Shown here piece after piece: positions 22,451-34,300 of a stretch of DNA of 64,000 bases. The notes below the pieces were generated by a model. That model did no database searches. It had not been told where the DNA came from and worked only from the letters and a program-made list of their open reading frames with translations. Within the stretch, counting starts at the first letter, position 1. Each line of letters starts with the position of its first letter. The position numbers and the translations under genes are program-made. The DNA is from Trichobilharzia regenti (Eukaryota > Platyhelminthes > Trematoda > Strigeidida > Schistosomatidae), in contig OX235270.1 in assembly GCA_944472135.2 (NCBI GenBank), positions 118,807,842 to 118,871,841 of the forward strand. The letters are read 5' to 3'.

Positions 22451-23504
22451 CACTTATTACCACACACAAATATCTTTTGTAGTGATAAGCTGCACACATA
22501 TACGGATTCACGGTATATATATATGTGTGTGTGTGTGTGGCTACGCATACACGTTCGTCAGTTTCGATGTTTTTGAGGAAAGTTTTGACCCGCGAAGATG
22601 AATAGATAGGAATCGGTGATGATCACTTGTCAATTGTACTAACTGTTTTGCAACACATCAAAAATACTGGCACAACGGAAGATGTGTTACTGGCACAATG
22701 GCGGTCTGCCGACAAAATATGAGGGTTCGGTGTTGAATACTGCCATGAGTTATGATTGTTGGCTGTTGAATTAGCCGTGAATACAACTAAATCATTAAGT
22801 AAAGTGATGCTAAAGACCAATTTAGACAGATTGCTGTTGATGCCATAGATAATGACTGAGGTTGAAATGAAAATCTAGGACTCAGAAATATTCGAACTAA
22901 CTGATCCCGAATTAGTACCATGCCCTTCTAACAGTTCACCTATTATATCCAACTGCCAAACGAACAAGTCAATCATTTTTCTACAATCAAAATGTGTAGT
23001 TTTCAGCAATCATTTGCACCAACAATGTTACCCACTCGGGCAGGTAGTATCACAGTAAACGGAGAGTAACATACGATTTCGCACTTATTCATCACCCATT
23101 ACATAAATCAAGCTGCTGTTGCATTAGTAATGTGATATACTAAAATTCCAACGAATACTTTTGTTTTCCTCACTCGATACGGTACACTCCGACACAATGG
23201 ACTGTTCACTATTACATTAATGTAACCATCACATACCCTCCTTAATTTACTAACTATTCTCTTTTTGTATCAGTTTCATCAATCTCATAATTTTCCAAGT
23301 ATCCAGGATGGAAGCTAAGTGCTGTTTATCTCCATGAACTAGGTAGTTTATTCAATTAGTGGCAATCAACTTACCTCACTCTCACTTTTCACATAAATAT
23401 AGGGAGTTTCCTAATATCTCCCGACAGTGGTTTACAATGGAATTATGCTTCATGGCGTACATGAATACAACTTGGCTTTTTACAGTAGTAACTCCATAAA
23501 GAAT
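22451..23504. other. No recognisable gene; TA/TG microsatellite
   Basis: A (TA)n(TG)n tract lies at about 22513-22539. The other frames show no recognisable domain. Confidence 0.45.
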
Positions 23505-24370
23505 ACAATTTTATTTTGATAAAATCACACAGTGTTATACAGTAATATTTACTGATGACGTCTGGAGCACAAATTATTGCTCATGATCATATCAAGCCAC
23601 TCACACAACAATCTGGCTTCATTTATATACATGGGTCAAAAAGCGACTAGACATTTGAATAAAATCAATATGAGACATAGTACATTTTGTAATAATATTA
23701 GTGTTATCAATAAAACACAAAATAATTGAGCAATGAATATCCTTTTCGATAATTTCCTCTTCTGGCTCTACAATTATATATAAATGCCTATATATATAGA
23801 ATATTCCGGAATAGTAGTCAACAGCAATATTATTGTTTTTTAAATAAAATCCATTCGTTAGATCAATGGGAGTACAGTTCATTAAAGATGCTTAAATTAT
23901 AATAATAATAATAATTTAATACCAAATAGAATATCAACTAAAGTTAAGGAAATCTCTAGAAAAAGTTGAAGATCCTTCCAACTTAGATGGACAAGATAAG
24001 AACAATGTCTGAACTAGCTTATTTTAGACACATAAATTAGGCTTCTTAATGTGGATCCAAACGGCCTCAGCAATATTTAGTGAACGAACACTAAAGGAGA
24101 AGTTAAGATTCGTTGGTATCCGGTAAATGACTTCGAAAGCCTCGTTGACATCAATCTTGTGTTCCGTATCCACAAGATGAGTTAGAACAGCGCTACGAAT
24201 GAATTTTGTTTGTCCTTTACTTAACCACGAAGGGTGATGTTCGGAAATCCAACGAGAAACAACAAGATGGGAAGTAAGATGTTTTCATTGTAAAAATAAA
24301 TAACTTGCTAGAATGTTGTAATGTGAATTCAATACATGTTAATATTATTTATCATCCTCTAATTTGACTG
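23505..24370 (-). pseudogene. Penelope-like remnant: terminal repeat plus GIY-YIG fragment
   Basis: The ends match the repeat at 6650-7140. At 24270-24030 the minus strand encodes, in one open stretch, a SRWISEHHPSWLSKGQTKF segment and then a GIY-YIG C-terminal part with LTHLVDTEHKID and EVIYRIPTNLNF. The upstream CxCG...YVG part is missing. This links the terminal repeat to a Penelope-like element. Confidence 0.65.
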
Positions 24371-24666
24371 GTAATAATATCTTCCATATCTCTGGTATTT
24401 GCGTTGATTCATTTCTGTTGCATGTGTTGGGTGTAGACTCGATGAACCAGGATACAGTAATCAATCTCTTTCCACCTACCTACACTACTTTTGGGAATTT
24501 CGACTCTATCCTACCCACCCTATTGTGTGTTAATGCATGCAGTGTTATTGCTGAGCTTTTTTCCGAATTACCTATCTTCGTAGGATCAAGCAGTTTAACC
24601 CTAGCTAAATTCTTATGTTCTGACAAACAATCTCACTACTTCATGCATTTATTGCCCTTGATAAAT
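24371..24666. other. Open frame without recognisable domain
   Basis: A plus-strand frame (24364-24705) of 113 codons runs into the inverted repeat that follows. Part of its DNA (around 24400-24530) is loosely similar to 27360-27530, so it is probably an old repeat rather than a gene. Confidence 0.4.
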
Positions 24667-25998
24667 TTGAATAAAGCGAGAACAACATTGATTTATGCAG
24701 AATAACATGGTACCATCATTTATTTCGTTGGCTTCTCGTCAGCTGCTTACAGCCTAAATAAATTTTCAGGTTTAAGTACAGAAACGTTTTAACATACTTG
24801 CAAATTTTACATGTTGTCAGTTGACAGAAAGTTTCACAATTAGTGAACAGTGCTCAGAAAATTGCGCTTATATAGTTTTTACACAGGTAGTTCAAGTTAA
24901 AAAAAAATAATAAATAAATGTATGCATATAATAAAGATGGGATGTGCGTTGGATGCATAGTGACTAATAAGTTACGTAACAATGTACTGAGTTGAACTCA
25001 AATCGAGATTCGTGAATTCTTCTTCTAGTTTCTCTCAAAAAGGTGCTGAAAAACAACCGCTATACTCAAAAATTCATTAACAAATATGGAAGATGTGAAG
25101 GTCCAAATACCAAACTAATCACAGTCGAAAAAAAGCCTGTCTTCATTCAACTAGACTTTAAAGGTGAAGACATTGCAGAAATGGTCAACAGAAGACTGAG
25201 GACATCACTAGCCAGAGCCTATCCTGCACCTAAGTTGGTTCCCGTCCATCGAACAACATGCTCTTTCGTGCAGTCAAAAGTCGATAGATACCCTTCTCAT
25301 GTTAACTCCAACTATGTATACAAATTTACGTGTATCTGCGGGAGCAGTTACATTGGGAGAACAGAAAGAAGGGCACAACTCCGATTTTCTGAACATGTGC
25401 CGAAAAGCCTACGTCTCAAGGGAACAAACTCTTATAGCAGCGCTATTACCAGACATCTCCTCGATACGGGTCATGAGGTGGAAATCGAGCAATTTCTATC
25501 CAACGCTTGAAACCAGATCTATGTGTTCAGAAAGAATCTGTTATTAGTCTTTCCTTGCCTTGGTAACTGGATGTCTTTGTTTTCTTTCATCTGACTGCGC
25601 AATCTTTGTTTTTAACCTCACCCTCTTTTATATTCTGTAATTTTGCTTGTCTCTTGTTTCTATGATTTGAGTTCAACTCAGTACATTGTTACGTAACTTA
25701 TTAGTCACTATGCATCCAACGCACATCCCATCTTTATTATATGCATACATTTATTTATTATTTTTTTTTAACTTGAACTACCTGTGTAAAAACTATATAA
25801 GCGCAATTTTCTGAGCACTGTTTACTAATTGTGAAACTTTCTGTCAACTGACATGTAAAATTTGCAAGTATGTTAAAACGTTTCTGTACTTAAACCTGAA
25901 AATTTATTTAGGCTGTAAGCAGCTGACGAGAAGCCAACGAAATAAATGATGGTACCATGTTATTCTGCATAAATCAATGTTGTTCTCGCTTTATTCAA
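24667..25998 (+). mobile_element. Compact Penelope-like element with long inverted terminal repeats
   Basis: Left repeat 24667-25004 and right repeat 25664-25998 are inverted copies of about 336 bp, with one small A/T-run length difference and few mismatches. The 659-bp centre encodes only the end of a Penelope-type RT plus a GIY-YIG endonuclease. There is no room for an RT catalytic domain, so the unit is non-autonomous. Its right end abuts an older Penelope copy. Confidence 0.85.
25043..25510 (+). CDS. GIY-YIG endonuclease, partial Penelope-like polyprotein
   Basis: This 155-codon frame begins with the tail of a Penelope-type RT/linker (KNNRYTQKFINKYG, then VFIQLDFKGEDIAEMVNRRL). The GIY-YIG domain follows: YKFTCICGSSYIGRT (residues about 90-105), a RAQLRFSEH helix and a late TRHLLDTGHEV segment. 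In this superfamily the domain nicks DNA to prime reverse transcription. The catalytic tyrosine, arginine and glutamate positions appear filled. The RT core is absent and the first ATG may not be a true start, so treat this as a preserved fragment. Confidence 0.75.
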   Translation: MLKNNRYTQKFINKYGRCEGPNTKLITVEKKPVFIQLDFKGEDIAEMVNRRLRTSLARAYPAPKLVPVHRTTCSFVQSKVDRYPSHVNSNYVYKFTCICGSSYIGRTERRAQLRFSEHVPKSLRLKGTNSYSSAITRHLLDTGHEVEIEQFLSNA

Positions 25999-26585
25999 TC
26001 TCACTACTCATGATCTACTTACTAGTTTGACCTATGTAGTTGACTTAACTCACAGTCATTGCAAGGTATTTTGTAAATTATATTATTTTCTTTAATTGGA
26101 TCCACCGAGTCCTTTAGCCTACAGAGCTTGTTTCTGAGTGGGTTTGTAGGTCTAAATGCCACCCTAATTCCTGCTTTATTGAGAATCCTACCTAGGGCCT
26201 CAGATGTCCCCTCCTTATATGATCATAGGACTGTAGATGCCTTATATTCTCTCTTATTTGTGTTATCATTATTTTATAGGATAGTTATTTGGTACCAACA
26301 CTTCTATCTGTTTTATTTCGTCATTTAGATATTCTCGGTTTGTTAGACACTTAACTAATCCTGCCTTTACAGACAACGATGGATGAGATGAATTAAAGTC
26401 TAAGAATCTATTAGAATACGTTGGTTTTTTATGAGCGCTAGTGTGCAGTTTACCTTCTTCTGTTCGTTTTATTTTACAATCTAACTTAGCTAATTCCCCT
26501 TAATTTTCCGATTCAATGTGAATTTTATTCCCTTTACTGGTGAGTTTATGTGTGGCGAAAACTTTGTCTATAATGGAGTTATACT
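25999..26585 (-). pseudogene. Older Penelope-like element, RT end to GIY-YIG start
   Basis: The minus strand reads from 26585 with EYNSIIDKVFATHKL. It continues through GKLHTSAHKKPTYSNRFLDF and, near 26100-26250, NKAGIRVAFRPTNPLRNKL, then IIYKIPCNDCEL and (after a frameshift) NYIGQTSK. This is the RT C-terminus, linker and first GIY-YIG motifs of a different Penelope subfamily. It is cut off where the compact element begins. Confidence 0.8.
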
Positions 26586-27639
26586 CTACAATAATATCCA
26601 AGTTTCATCCTTATATCAGTTGTTACAATAGTATTCATGAATTTAACTGACGAACTCATGAAAATTAAACTCTGGGAAATATTGAAAACTGTTAAACATG
26701 CTACAATTTCAAAAAATTTCATGAAGTTATACTGTATGAAAATGTACGGGGAGAAGATAATCAAGTGAAGATTGTTGGAGAGGTTAGAAGCAGTAAATAA
26801 ATCTTCACTACTAAAAAACGATTTTCAGCCAAGTCACTCACCATAGCCATTTAGTTCATTTAACCTGCCTAATTAGCTCAAATCAACAGTCGAAGACATT
26901 ATGGATTGATGCCATTTACTGATTCGTCTGCCCTTAATATTGTTTGCAAGAACAATTCGATATCACTTAACATTACACGTTGAAAGAGGCAGTGACACAG
27001 TTTCTATGACTTTGTACTCCAAGACACATTATCGCCTTTCGTGTTTTCTGCATTTTAAAGATGGTTAAATTAGTACAGCTGTGAAACTTGATTTGGAAGT
27101 AAATTATTCCAGCAAGAGTATATATTAATTTAGTGGATTAATCACAATTCCGACTGAGGCAAAAACTATGACTGTCATTACTGTATTTTCCTTAAGAACG
27201 GAAAATAGCTGTCTGAGTTATAAAAATAGAATTTGGGCACCGTGGTATAAGTGTAATTCTATCACAATAATTTTACTCCACAAAACATACAGTATTAGTT
27301 ACGTAATAATAACATGCCGAACACATCTTGTAGCTCATAATTAAGGCTCTCACATAACCTTCACATCTGTTCGTAAAACTCTATTGCTTCTTATCTTTGA
27401 TTTCGGCTTCCTCTCATTCCTATAGCACGTGCTAGCTGCAGATTCGATCAAAGAAGATGCAGTAGCCGACGTCTACCTCCACCTAACTGCAGTTCGGTGC
27501 CAGCCTACTGTCATAGTGCATACACCGCATTTGATGGATTTTCCTCCAAGTTATTCATCTTACCTGGGGCCAATCATTCTACATATACCTATGCCGATAA
27601 CCTGACTAAATCCAGTTTACTAGTATGAGCTCACAATTA
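26586..27639. other. No recognisable gene
   Basis: Short frames only. Around 27360-27530 the DNA loosely resembles 24400-24530. Confidence 0.4.
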
Positions 27640-27790
27640 TTAGAGGCTACTTCGTCTAGTTGGATCAATTGTGTTATTTAACCCACAGAACTAATTCTTG
27701 ATTCAGTTTGTAAGCTTAAACGCCACCGGAATTTATGCTTTATTTAGGATTCTACACAGGGTCCCAGATGTCCCTAGCTGCCATAAGACT
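27640..27790 (-). pseudogene. Penelope-like linker fragment
   Basis: The minus strand resembles the linker stretch at 26100-26250 (a SGTLCRILNKA segment and then VAFKLTN), with stops. The same subfamily as 25999-26585, but more decayed. Confidence 0.6.
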
Positions 27791-28874
27791 GTAGGAGCTT
27801 CCCTACACTAGGTATCACTAAGGCAGTGACTGTGCTGGCTAGAAATAGTTGGTGATTTCCACAATGCTTCAGAAGGCCACCCCCATTATCTGACTTGCAA
27901 CCATATAGGAGGTACTGAACGTTATTAGGACACATTTTCCTCTCTTTTAGATTCCACACAGGCTGAATACATTTTTATCAGTCTATCTGCACACGCTGTC
28001 GTACACTAACTCTTAAGTGATACATTCTTAAACTTCATGTACAGTGATGAAGAACTCGAAATCAAATAGTGGCTGCTAAAGACGGTATGTGACACATCAC
28101 GTTCGTCAATTGCAATTCCAAAACTTCCACAATAAGTTGGCATTTTAATGATGCGGAATACTGTAAAATATATAAGAGAATAGCATTTTTTCAAACAAAT
28201 AGCATCGTGTTAAAAAATTAAAGTGCAGAAAATTAACTGTTTGTAAATATCAACCAGCCTACTAATAACATTTTGCAACCGCACTGACTACCTTTCAGTG
28301 AATAACTAATACTCTTGGCACTGTTCTGCAGGAGGTACTTATTACATAGCGATAGCCTTTGAGTTCGGCACTTAGCGATTTACGCATAAATAATGGCGGG
28401 AGAAGGTAAAGAACCCGGTTAAGCGAGTAAGTACCAACAGCCAGGATTTTCTGTCAATAATACCTGATTACACCGGGATATTAAAACGAAATAACTTCAT
28501 ATTCATCTAATTCTACATAAACCTTCCTATACAGTCCTGCCACTACAAACAACCGCATTAGTACTGACAAAAAAAACCCTGAAATGTTTATCTTATGATT
28601 GCTTAGTGTTGTTCAATCAAATTAACTGATCATCTTGGCTATAAACATTTTTTTAAGAACATCTCATAATTTCCCGTATGATTATAGCTGTTACTGTTCA
28701 CCACGCATACACATATCGTAGCTTCCACTAACTAATACTGAAATATTTTTTTTCATTATTTGTGTTGATCTTCTTTTTTTACTCAGTATTTTTATTTGCA
28801 TCTTTTTTTTGGTTATTTCTGTTTCTTTTTTTTGGTTTTTTTATATTTTATTTTTTTTATAATACTCCTTTTAA
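27791..28874. other. No recognisable feature; T-rich tract
   Basis: AT-rich DNA with a T-rich low-complexity stretch at about 28740-28860. Confidence 0.45.
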
Positions 28875-28970
28875 ATGTACGATGAAATTAGATGCAATAT
28901 TGTAGATATGTGCTGAAAATTCCACACTGTACCACAAGTACTGTTTCTGGAATAAAGCGAATTGTTATGT
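28875..28970 (+). repeat. LINE 3' tail fragment
   Basis: ATTAGATGCAATATTGTAG, GCTGAAAATTCCACACTGTA and GGAATAAAGC match the 3' untranslated end of the minus-strand LINE at 57942-61189. Only the tail is present. Confidence 0.75.
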
Positions 28971-31395
28971 TATGTTTGACAAGAGCTTCGATAGCAATTC
29001 AGCTGTACGATACTTTCTGTATTCAGCTGCCACTGTTAAATGCTGTTACTCTTGAATAATCTCTTTGTAAATAAATTCACTCAGTCCGTAATATTAAATA
29101 ACGTTTCGTGTGCTTGTGGCCGAACTCCTCAGATTTACATAGGTAAACCGAATAGCTCGTCATGCGCATTCGGATCGACCACTAATGAACACTGTAGACA
29201 AACCAGCTTCTCAGAAGCACAAACTTCAGTATGTTTTGTCAACACTGCCCGCAATCGCACTTGCCAACACTAGTAAACTTCTGTCGCTCCCTAATTAACG
29301 ACAGCGTCCAGTTGCTCCATATTTACAGTAAATCTCTTCACAACGTATGGAGTTATATTTAAACCGAGGTGAAGAAGACCAGCAACATAACAGCCGATCA
29401 CAAGACTTCCTAATTATACATCATCTATATTGGAAATTTACATCATACCGACATAAAACAACCTGAGGTAGTTCCATTCAATACATAGTTGGTCACGTCC
29501 TAAATTTGGGAAGCTTCCCAATGACGTTTAATATTAGCCCTGGGAGTCCATACACATGATAATGTCCTCGTTTGATACAAGTATTTTATGAACTAATAAG
29601 AAAATAGGTTTCTTTCCTCAAAAAGTGAAAAGACGCTCACCCAGATACTGGTGTCTAGGACTACTTGAAATGCTGCGAGAAATGCAGTTATTGGTACTTT
29701 TTAATAGACGATTAGGTTACAACCCTTTGCTGAAGGTAAAATTACCATTTCTAAGTGAAGTAGCGAGAATCTGATACGGAGGCACCACGGCAAGATGGCA
29801 TGAGCATATGAGGACCAAATATTGAAGAGGCAATTTTCACTGAAAGGCCCCATCATAACAGTAGTTTCTGAGGAAGTGGATAAAGGAGGATTTATTAAAG
29901 TTACATAGACACGTATTGCACTGAAACAAATTACTCCAGAAAATATGAAGATCACAACGCTAGGAAATTCAGCAAGCAAAACATGAAAGATTCACAATTA
30001 CACACGTGTATTTTTGAATCAACTGTCCAACGGAAGAGAATGCAAACATGAAGTTTTGGTGATCTCATTGAATATTAAAGCCATTATTAAGGAACTAAGA
30101 CAGAAAACCAAGTGCATAGGAGGTTCCGATGTAGTTATCTGTGGTTCGATAGATATAGTTATTAAAAATTAGGGTACAGGTGATCACTTCTTAGAAGAAC
30201 CGTACAGGAAATACAAAGCAAATAAAGAAATCAAATGGCTACAATGATACAACACAACCGCCCGGCTAAAACCAAAAACTAAATTGTAAAAGTCGAGAAA
30301 TAAATAAAACTTGGGAACAAAATAGAAGATATTTACAGAAGACAGCAGTTAAAACCGGAAAACAAATCTTATTTCGTTGACACAAAAAATATAAAGACGA
30401 AAGCACAAAACAGACCAAATAAAAAATAATAAGGATTATTGACTAAAACAGAGGGTAAAATAAAACCAAACATAACCTTTTAAGATCACAGGCATGCCAC
30501 AAATATACAGAAGTTTCAAAATGAACAAGGCGGAAGACCTAAAGAATAAGAGTCTACAGAAAAAGGCAAATGGGTATTGCAATACCGAAAGACAGAGGCA
30601 AAACATAAAGTAACGCAGTCACACCAGGAAAAGTTCAAAATCTGATTGGTCGGAAATAAAACTGAAGGCAAGGCCTAGACTGACTGGAAGGTCTACTCAA
30701 ATAGCCAGTATTATTAAACCAAGCTGAAAATGAAAACACTAGGAAGACATGCTAATGCTGTAAACAAAAATAGACGAAATAAATTCGGGCAATGATGAAT
30801 GAATAAACAAATAGGAATAGGCAAACAGCCAAGGCAATCATAAAGCTTTATACAGACATACAAAAAATGAATTCAAGAAAAATTCTGGGGAACAAACAAC
30901 GTAATAAGTGGGGAGCGACCTTGGGGCAAAATTCGAGATACAAAACTGAGTTACCCAGTAGAGCGAAAAGTCTCAGTTAGTGAGATAACTCGAAGGAATG
31001 AAATAATTAGGGCCACAACCGCACGGACGGTTAATAATAAATGCAGAATAGAATGGGGCGGTTGTCCGATCAGTATTAATCATTCAACTAGGGCTAGCTG
31101 AGAGACTACCAGATAATAATGTATGAAAATATGAACATTGTATACCTGTTAAGGAAAATAAAATTGCCATGAAGTTGACAAAAAAGCGACGTTAAGGGTA
31201 ATAAAACAAGCGGAATTCTGTTGAAGGACGGAGCATATCAAAATAGTAATTTGAGCCATATATAATGCAGAGTATAATGTAAACTACAGATGATAAGTCA
31301 AAATATTGTGATTATATATTACGAAGGAAATAACCTAAGTTTTTGGTCATCCACGGGTTCTACTATTCATGACGCAAAATGATCAATATTAGTAG
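28971..31395. other. No recognisable gene
   Basis: About 2.4 kb of AT-rich DNA downstream of the importin-alpha gene. The plus-strand frame 29040-29273 has a weak CACG...YIGK resemblance to GIY-YIG but is too short to call. Nothing else was recognised. Confidence 0.45.
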
Positions 31396-34300
31396 CTAAA
31401 AGTCAAATCCTCCGGTAGTATCAGTGTTGCATTGATCGGCATCAAATTGGAAAGTGGTTGGAACTTGTGAGATGAAATTTCCCAAATGTTCACCTTCTGC
31501 AACTCCAGATGCTGTATTGGAGTCATCAATCATCTGGAAAAAATAAAATGTGCAGGCATTACGACTTACAGTTAACTCAATTATCAGTTTCTATTTAACC
31601 AAGAATTGCTCCAAAAGTGATTTAATGTAAACTTCAACAGGATGCATAAAAAATGACTGTCATACCGGAATTCATCTAAGCAAATGTACACAAAACGCAC
31701 TCAACTACCAGTGTTTATCAGTTAGAGTTTTGACTTGATTGCATCAGCCTTCTAGCAAGCCCTCAAAGACTGACACGACAGCCGGCATGTGCCATTGGTT
31801 CAGCACTTACAATACGCTAGAAAACGCTGATACTTATATAGCGTAAATCCACCATGCCCCGTCTACCCGATGACTCAGACTTACCCTTCTTTACTGACAA
31901 ACACGGTTTATAATAACTGAGACGTTTGACTTTTGAATTTGAAGACGTAAAAGAGAGAACACATAACCAGTAAAGACCTGAAGTGAGTAATGCATCTTCG
32001 AGCCTTATTCAATAAACCAGTTTTTATAAGGGCTAAATACGCATTTCGATTTCTGGATACGAACAGATAGCACAGGAATTGGATTTAGAACTCGTTGAAT
32101 AGTCAACCACAGAGACTAGTGGACTCGAGTCAACTAGAGCTGTGGATGACAATCATAAAGTGGATATTGAAACATTCCGAAAACTGATTGTCTGAGGAGA
32201 ATCGCAGTGAGGCTTTAGTCGCCACTGCTCCAGATTCCTTTCAAATGATTATACAAACACAGTGTTAATCCATGTGATATTTCTAATATATGAATAAATT
32301 TTACTGTACTATGTTATGACGGTATTATATCACTCGCAAAAATAAACGTACCCCTTCGTTAAAATAGCGTTCAATTATATCGTATGCCAAGCGGTAAATG
32401 TCCATATTTTGATGCTCTTGAAGAGATTCAATAAGATCTAATCCACCACACTCTTCAATCGCAGTTGTAACTTGATCCAAATTGTCACCAGCTGCTGCCA
32501 ATATGTTAGAAATCCCATCTAAGACAACCTGAACAACTTGTACATCCCTTGTACTTAACATTTTACAAAGTGGAGGGATAACCCGTTGATCGATGACGTA
32601 TCTGACCTACAAAAGAATCAGTACAATATAATTCGGACTACAAAAAGCTTTCACATTTTCCGCATACACTGAAAATCAACGCCTTTTTTTACAAACAGTC
32701 AACGTGCTCTCGGGTGCACTCATCAAAACCTGGCTTCCTCAAAGCATGAAACATTCACTTCACGACACCGCGAATTGCCTGAACTAGGTGTGAAGTTAGT
32801 AAATTCATTATAATTAACGCATGTCCTATTACAGTCCTGATACCCTTACCTCTAATTCTCCCCAAAGATTACTTGATCATGTAATCGAGACAAGTGTTAC
32901 CCATGTGACGTCATCGTCCTACTTCTCCATTTATAATAGATGACTTCGGAATAGGGTGGAAAAGATCCACTGATAGTCAAACCAAAACATATCTTCAGTC
33001 CTTGAAGACCTTGACTGTTGCTTTGAATCACGTAGAAGGATACATACCTTCTAGCTGGGATACTTCACAGACCAGAAATCAATGGCTGCAGACTTTTGTA
33101 ACATGGTTCAAGTTTGTACAGCTGGAGCAGTTCCAATCACTTTTTATGCACTTCCACATCCATCAAATTCTCATTTTTCTGCATGCATTTATTCCTTCTC
33201 CCCTACATCTCCATTCACTTCGGTTCTATGAACATTTATAGCCTTTACCACTGTGTTATATGCAGTGTGGTGACCTGAAGAACTGTTGCACATTTGTGCA
33301 ACTGTCCTACGTTGAAAACCCAACGAGTCGGTTCAAGTCACTCACCAGTCAATCAGCGGCTTTCCTTCAACCCACCTCCATCCACATTTAACAAGACTGA
33401 CCTCAACCCAAATAAACACACTCAAAAATATATTGTCGTGCTAGATAGAGATGTGAATACACAGATTTGAAACCTACGGTTAGTGCGACCTTGGTACCTA
33501 GGTGGTCAAGGTTTAAAATAATAACTCATTCTCAAACAACACAACCATCGCCATAGTGTCCCCTCTCTGTCGTTCAGGTCTGAACACAAATTGACCACAT
33601 CGGTGTGACCGAGCGATGGAGCCAGCGCATAAAACGACTACCGGTTCTTCTACTACACTTCTCTGAGTTACCAACACGCCCCAGAGTGTAGCCTGTTCAT
33701 CTTCCGATTTCGTGATCATGCATCACCGTTGTACTCTGAGGTAAGGATAAGCGGTTCCAATAATTATTGCCGCTTTACCTCATTGTTAGTAGATTTCTGT
33801 CTCACAACTTTAGAGTTGGTCAAAGTCGGTTGATATGAAATGACTGAATAAGCCACGAGGCATCTGCACCACGTAGATGGTATTAGTCGGAAGTGGTGTC
33901 TCTGTATTCAATCACCGTTTTAGTCAGGATCCAGTCCCTTAGACAATCTAGTGAATGAACTTTCGGCTTTTAGTTGACATGAGACTTTGTTATTAAGACA
34001 ATCGGATATTTACATACCTGTTCTGCATTTCCATTGATCGTCAAATTAGAAATGGCCCATGCAGCTTCCTTCTGTGTTAGGAATTCACTCTCGGACAGAT
34101 GATGAATAATGAGTGGAACTAGACCGTGATCAATTACAGCTTGTACTTGACTTTGGTTTCCTGCAGTTATGTTGGACAGAAACCACACAGCCTCCTTGTT
34201 TATCTTATCTCTTGGATGGGTTAACAAAGCAGGAAAATGACTCAGAGCTCCACAATCCAGAACAACTTGTGTTTGCTGGTCCGAACCCGTAACAATGTTG

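Noticed and set aside
24364..24705. 113-codon plus-strand gene candidate
   Set aside because: Runs into the inverted repeat of a mobile element and shares loose similarity with another non-coding stretch near 27400.
29040..29273. Possible GIY-YIG fragment (CACG...YIGK)
   Set aside because: The resemblance is limited to one short motif, the helix after it does not fit, and the length is only 77 codons.
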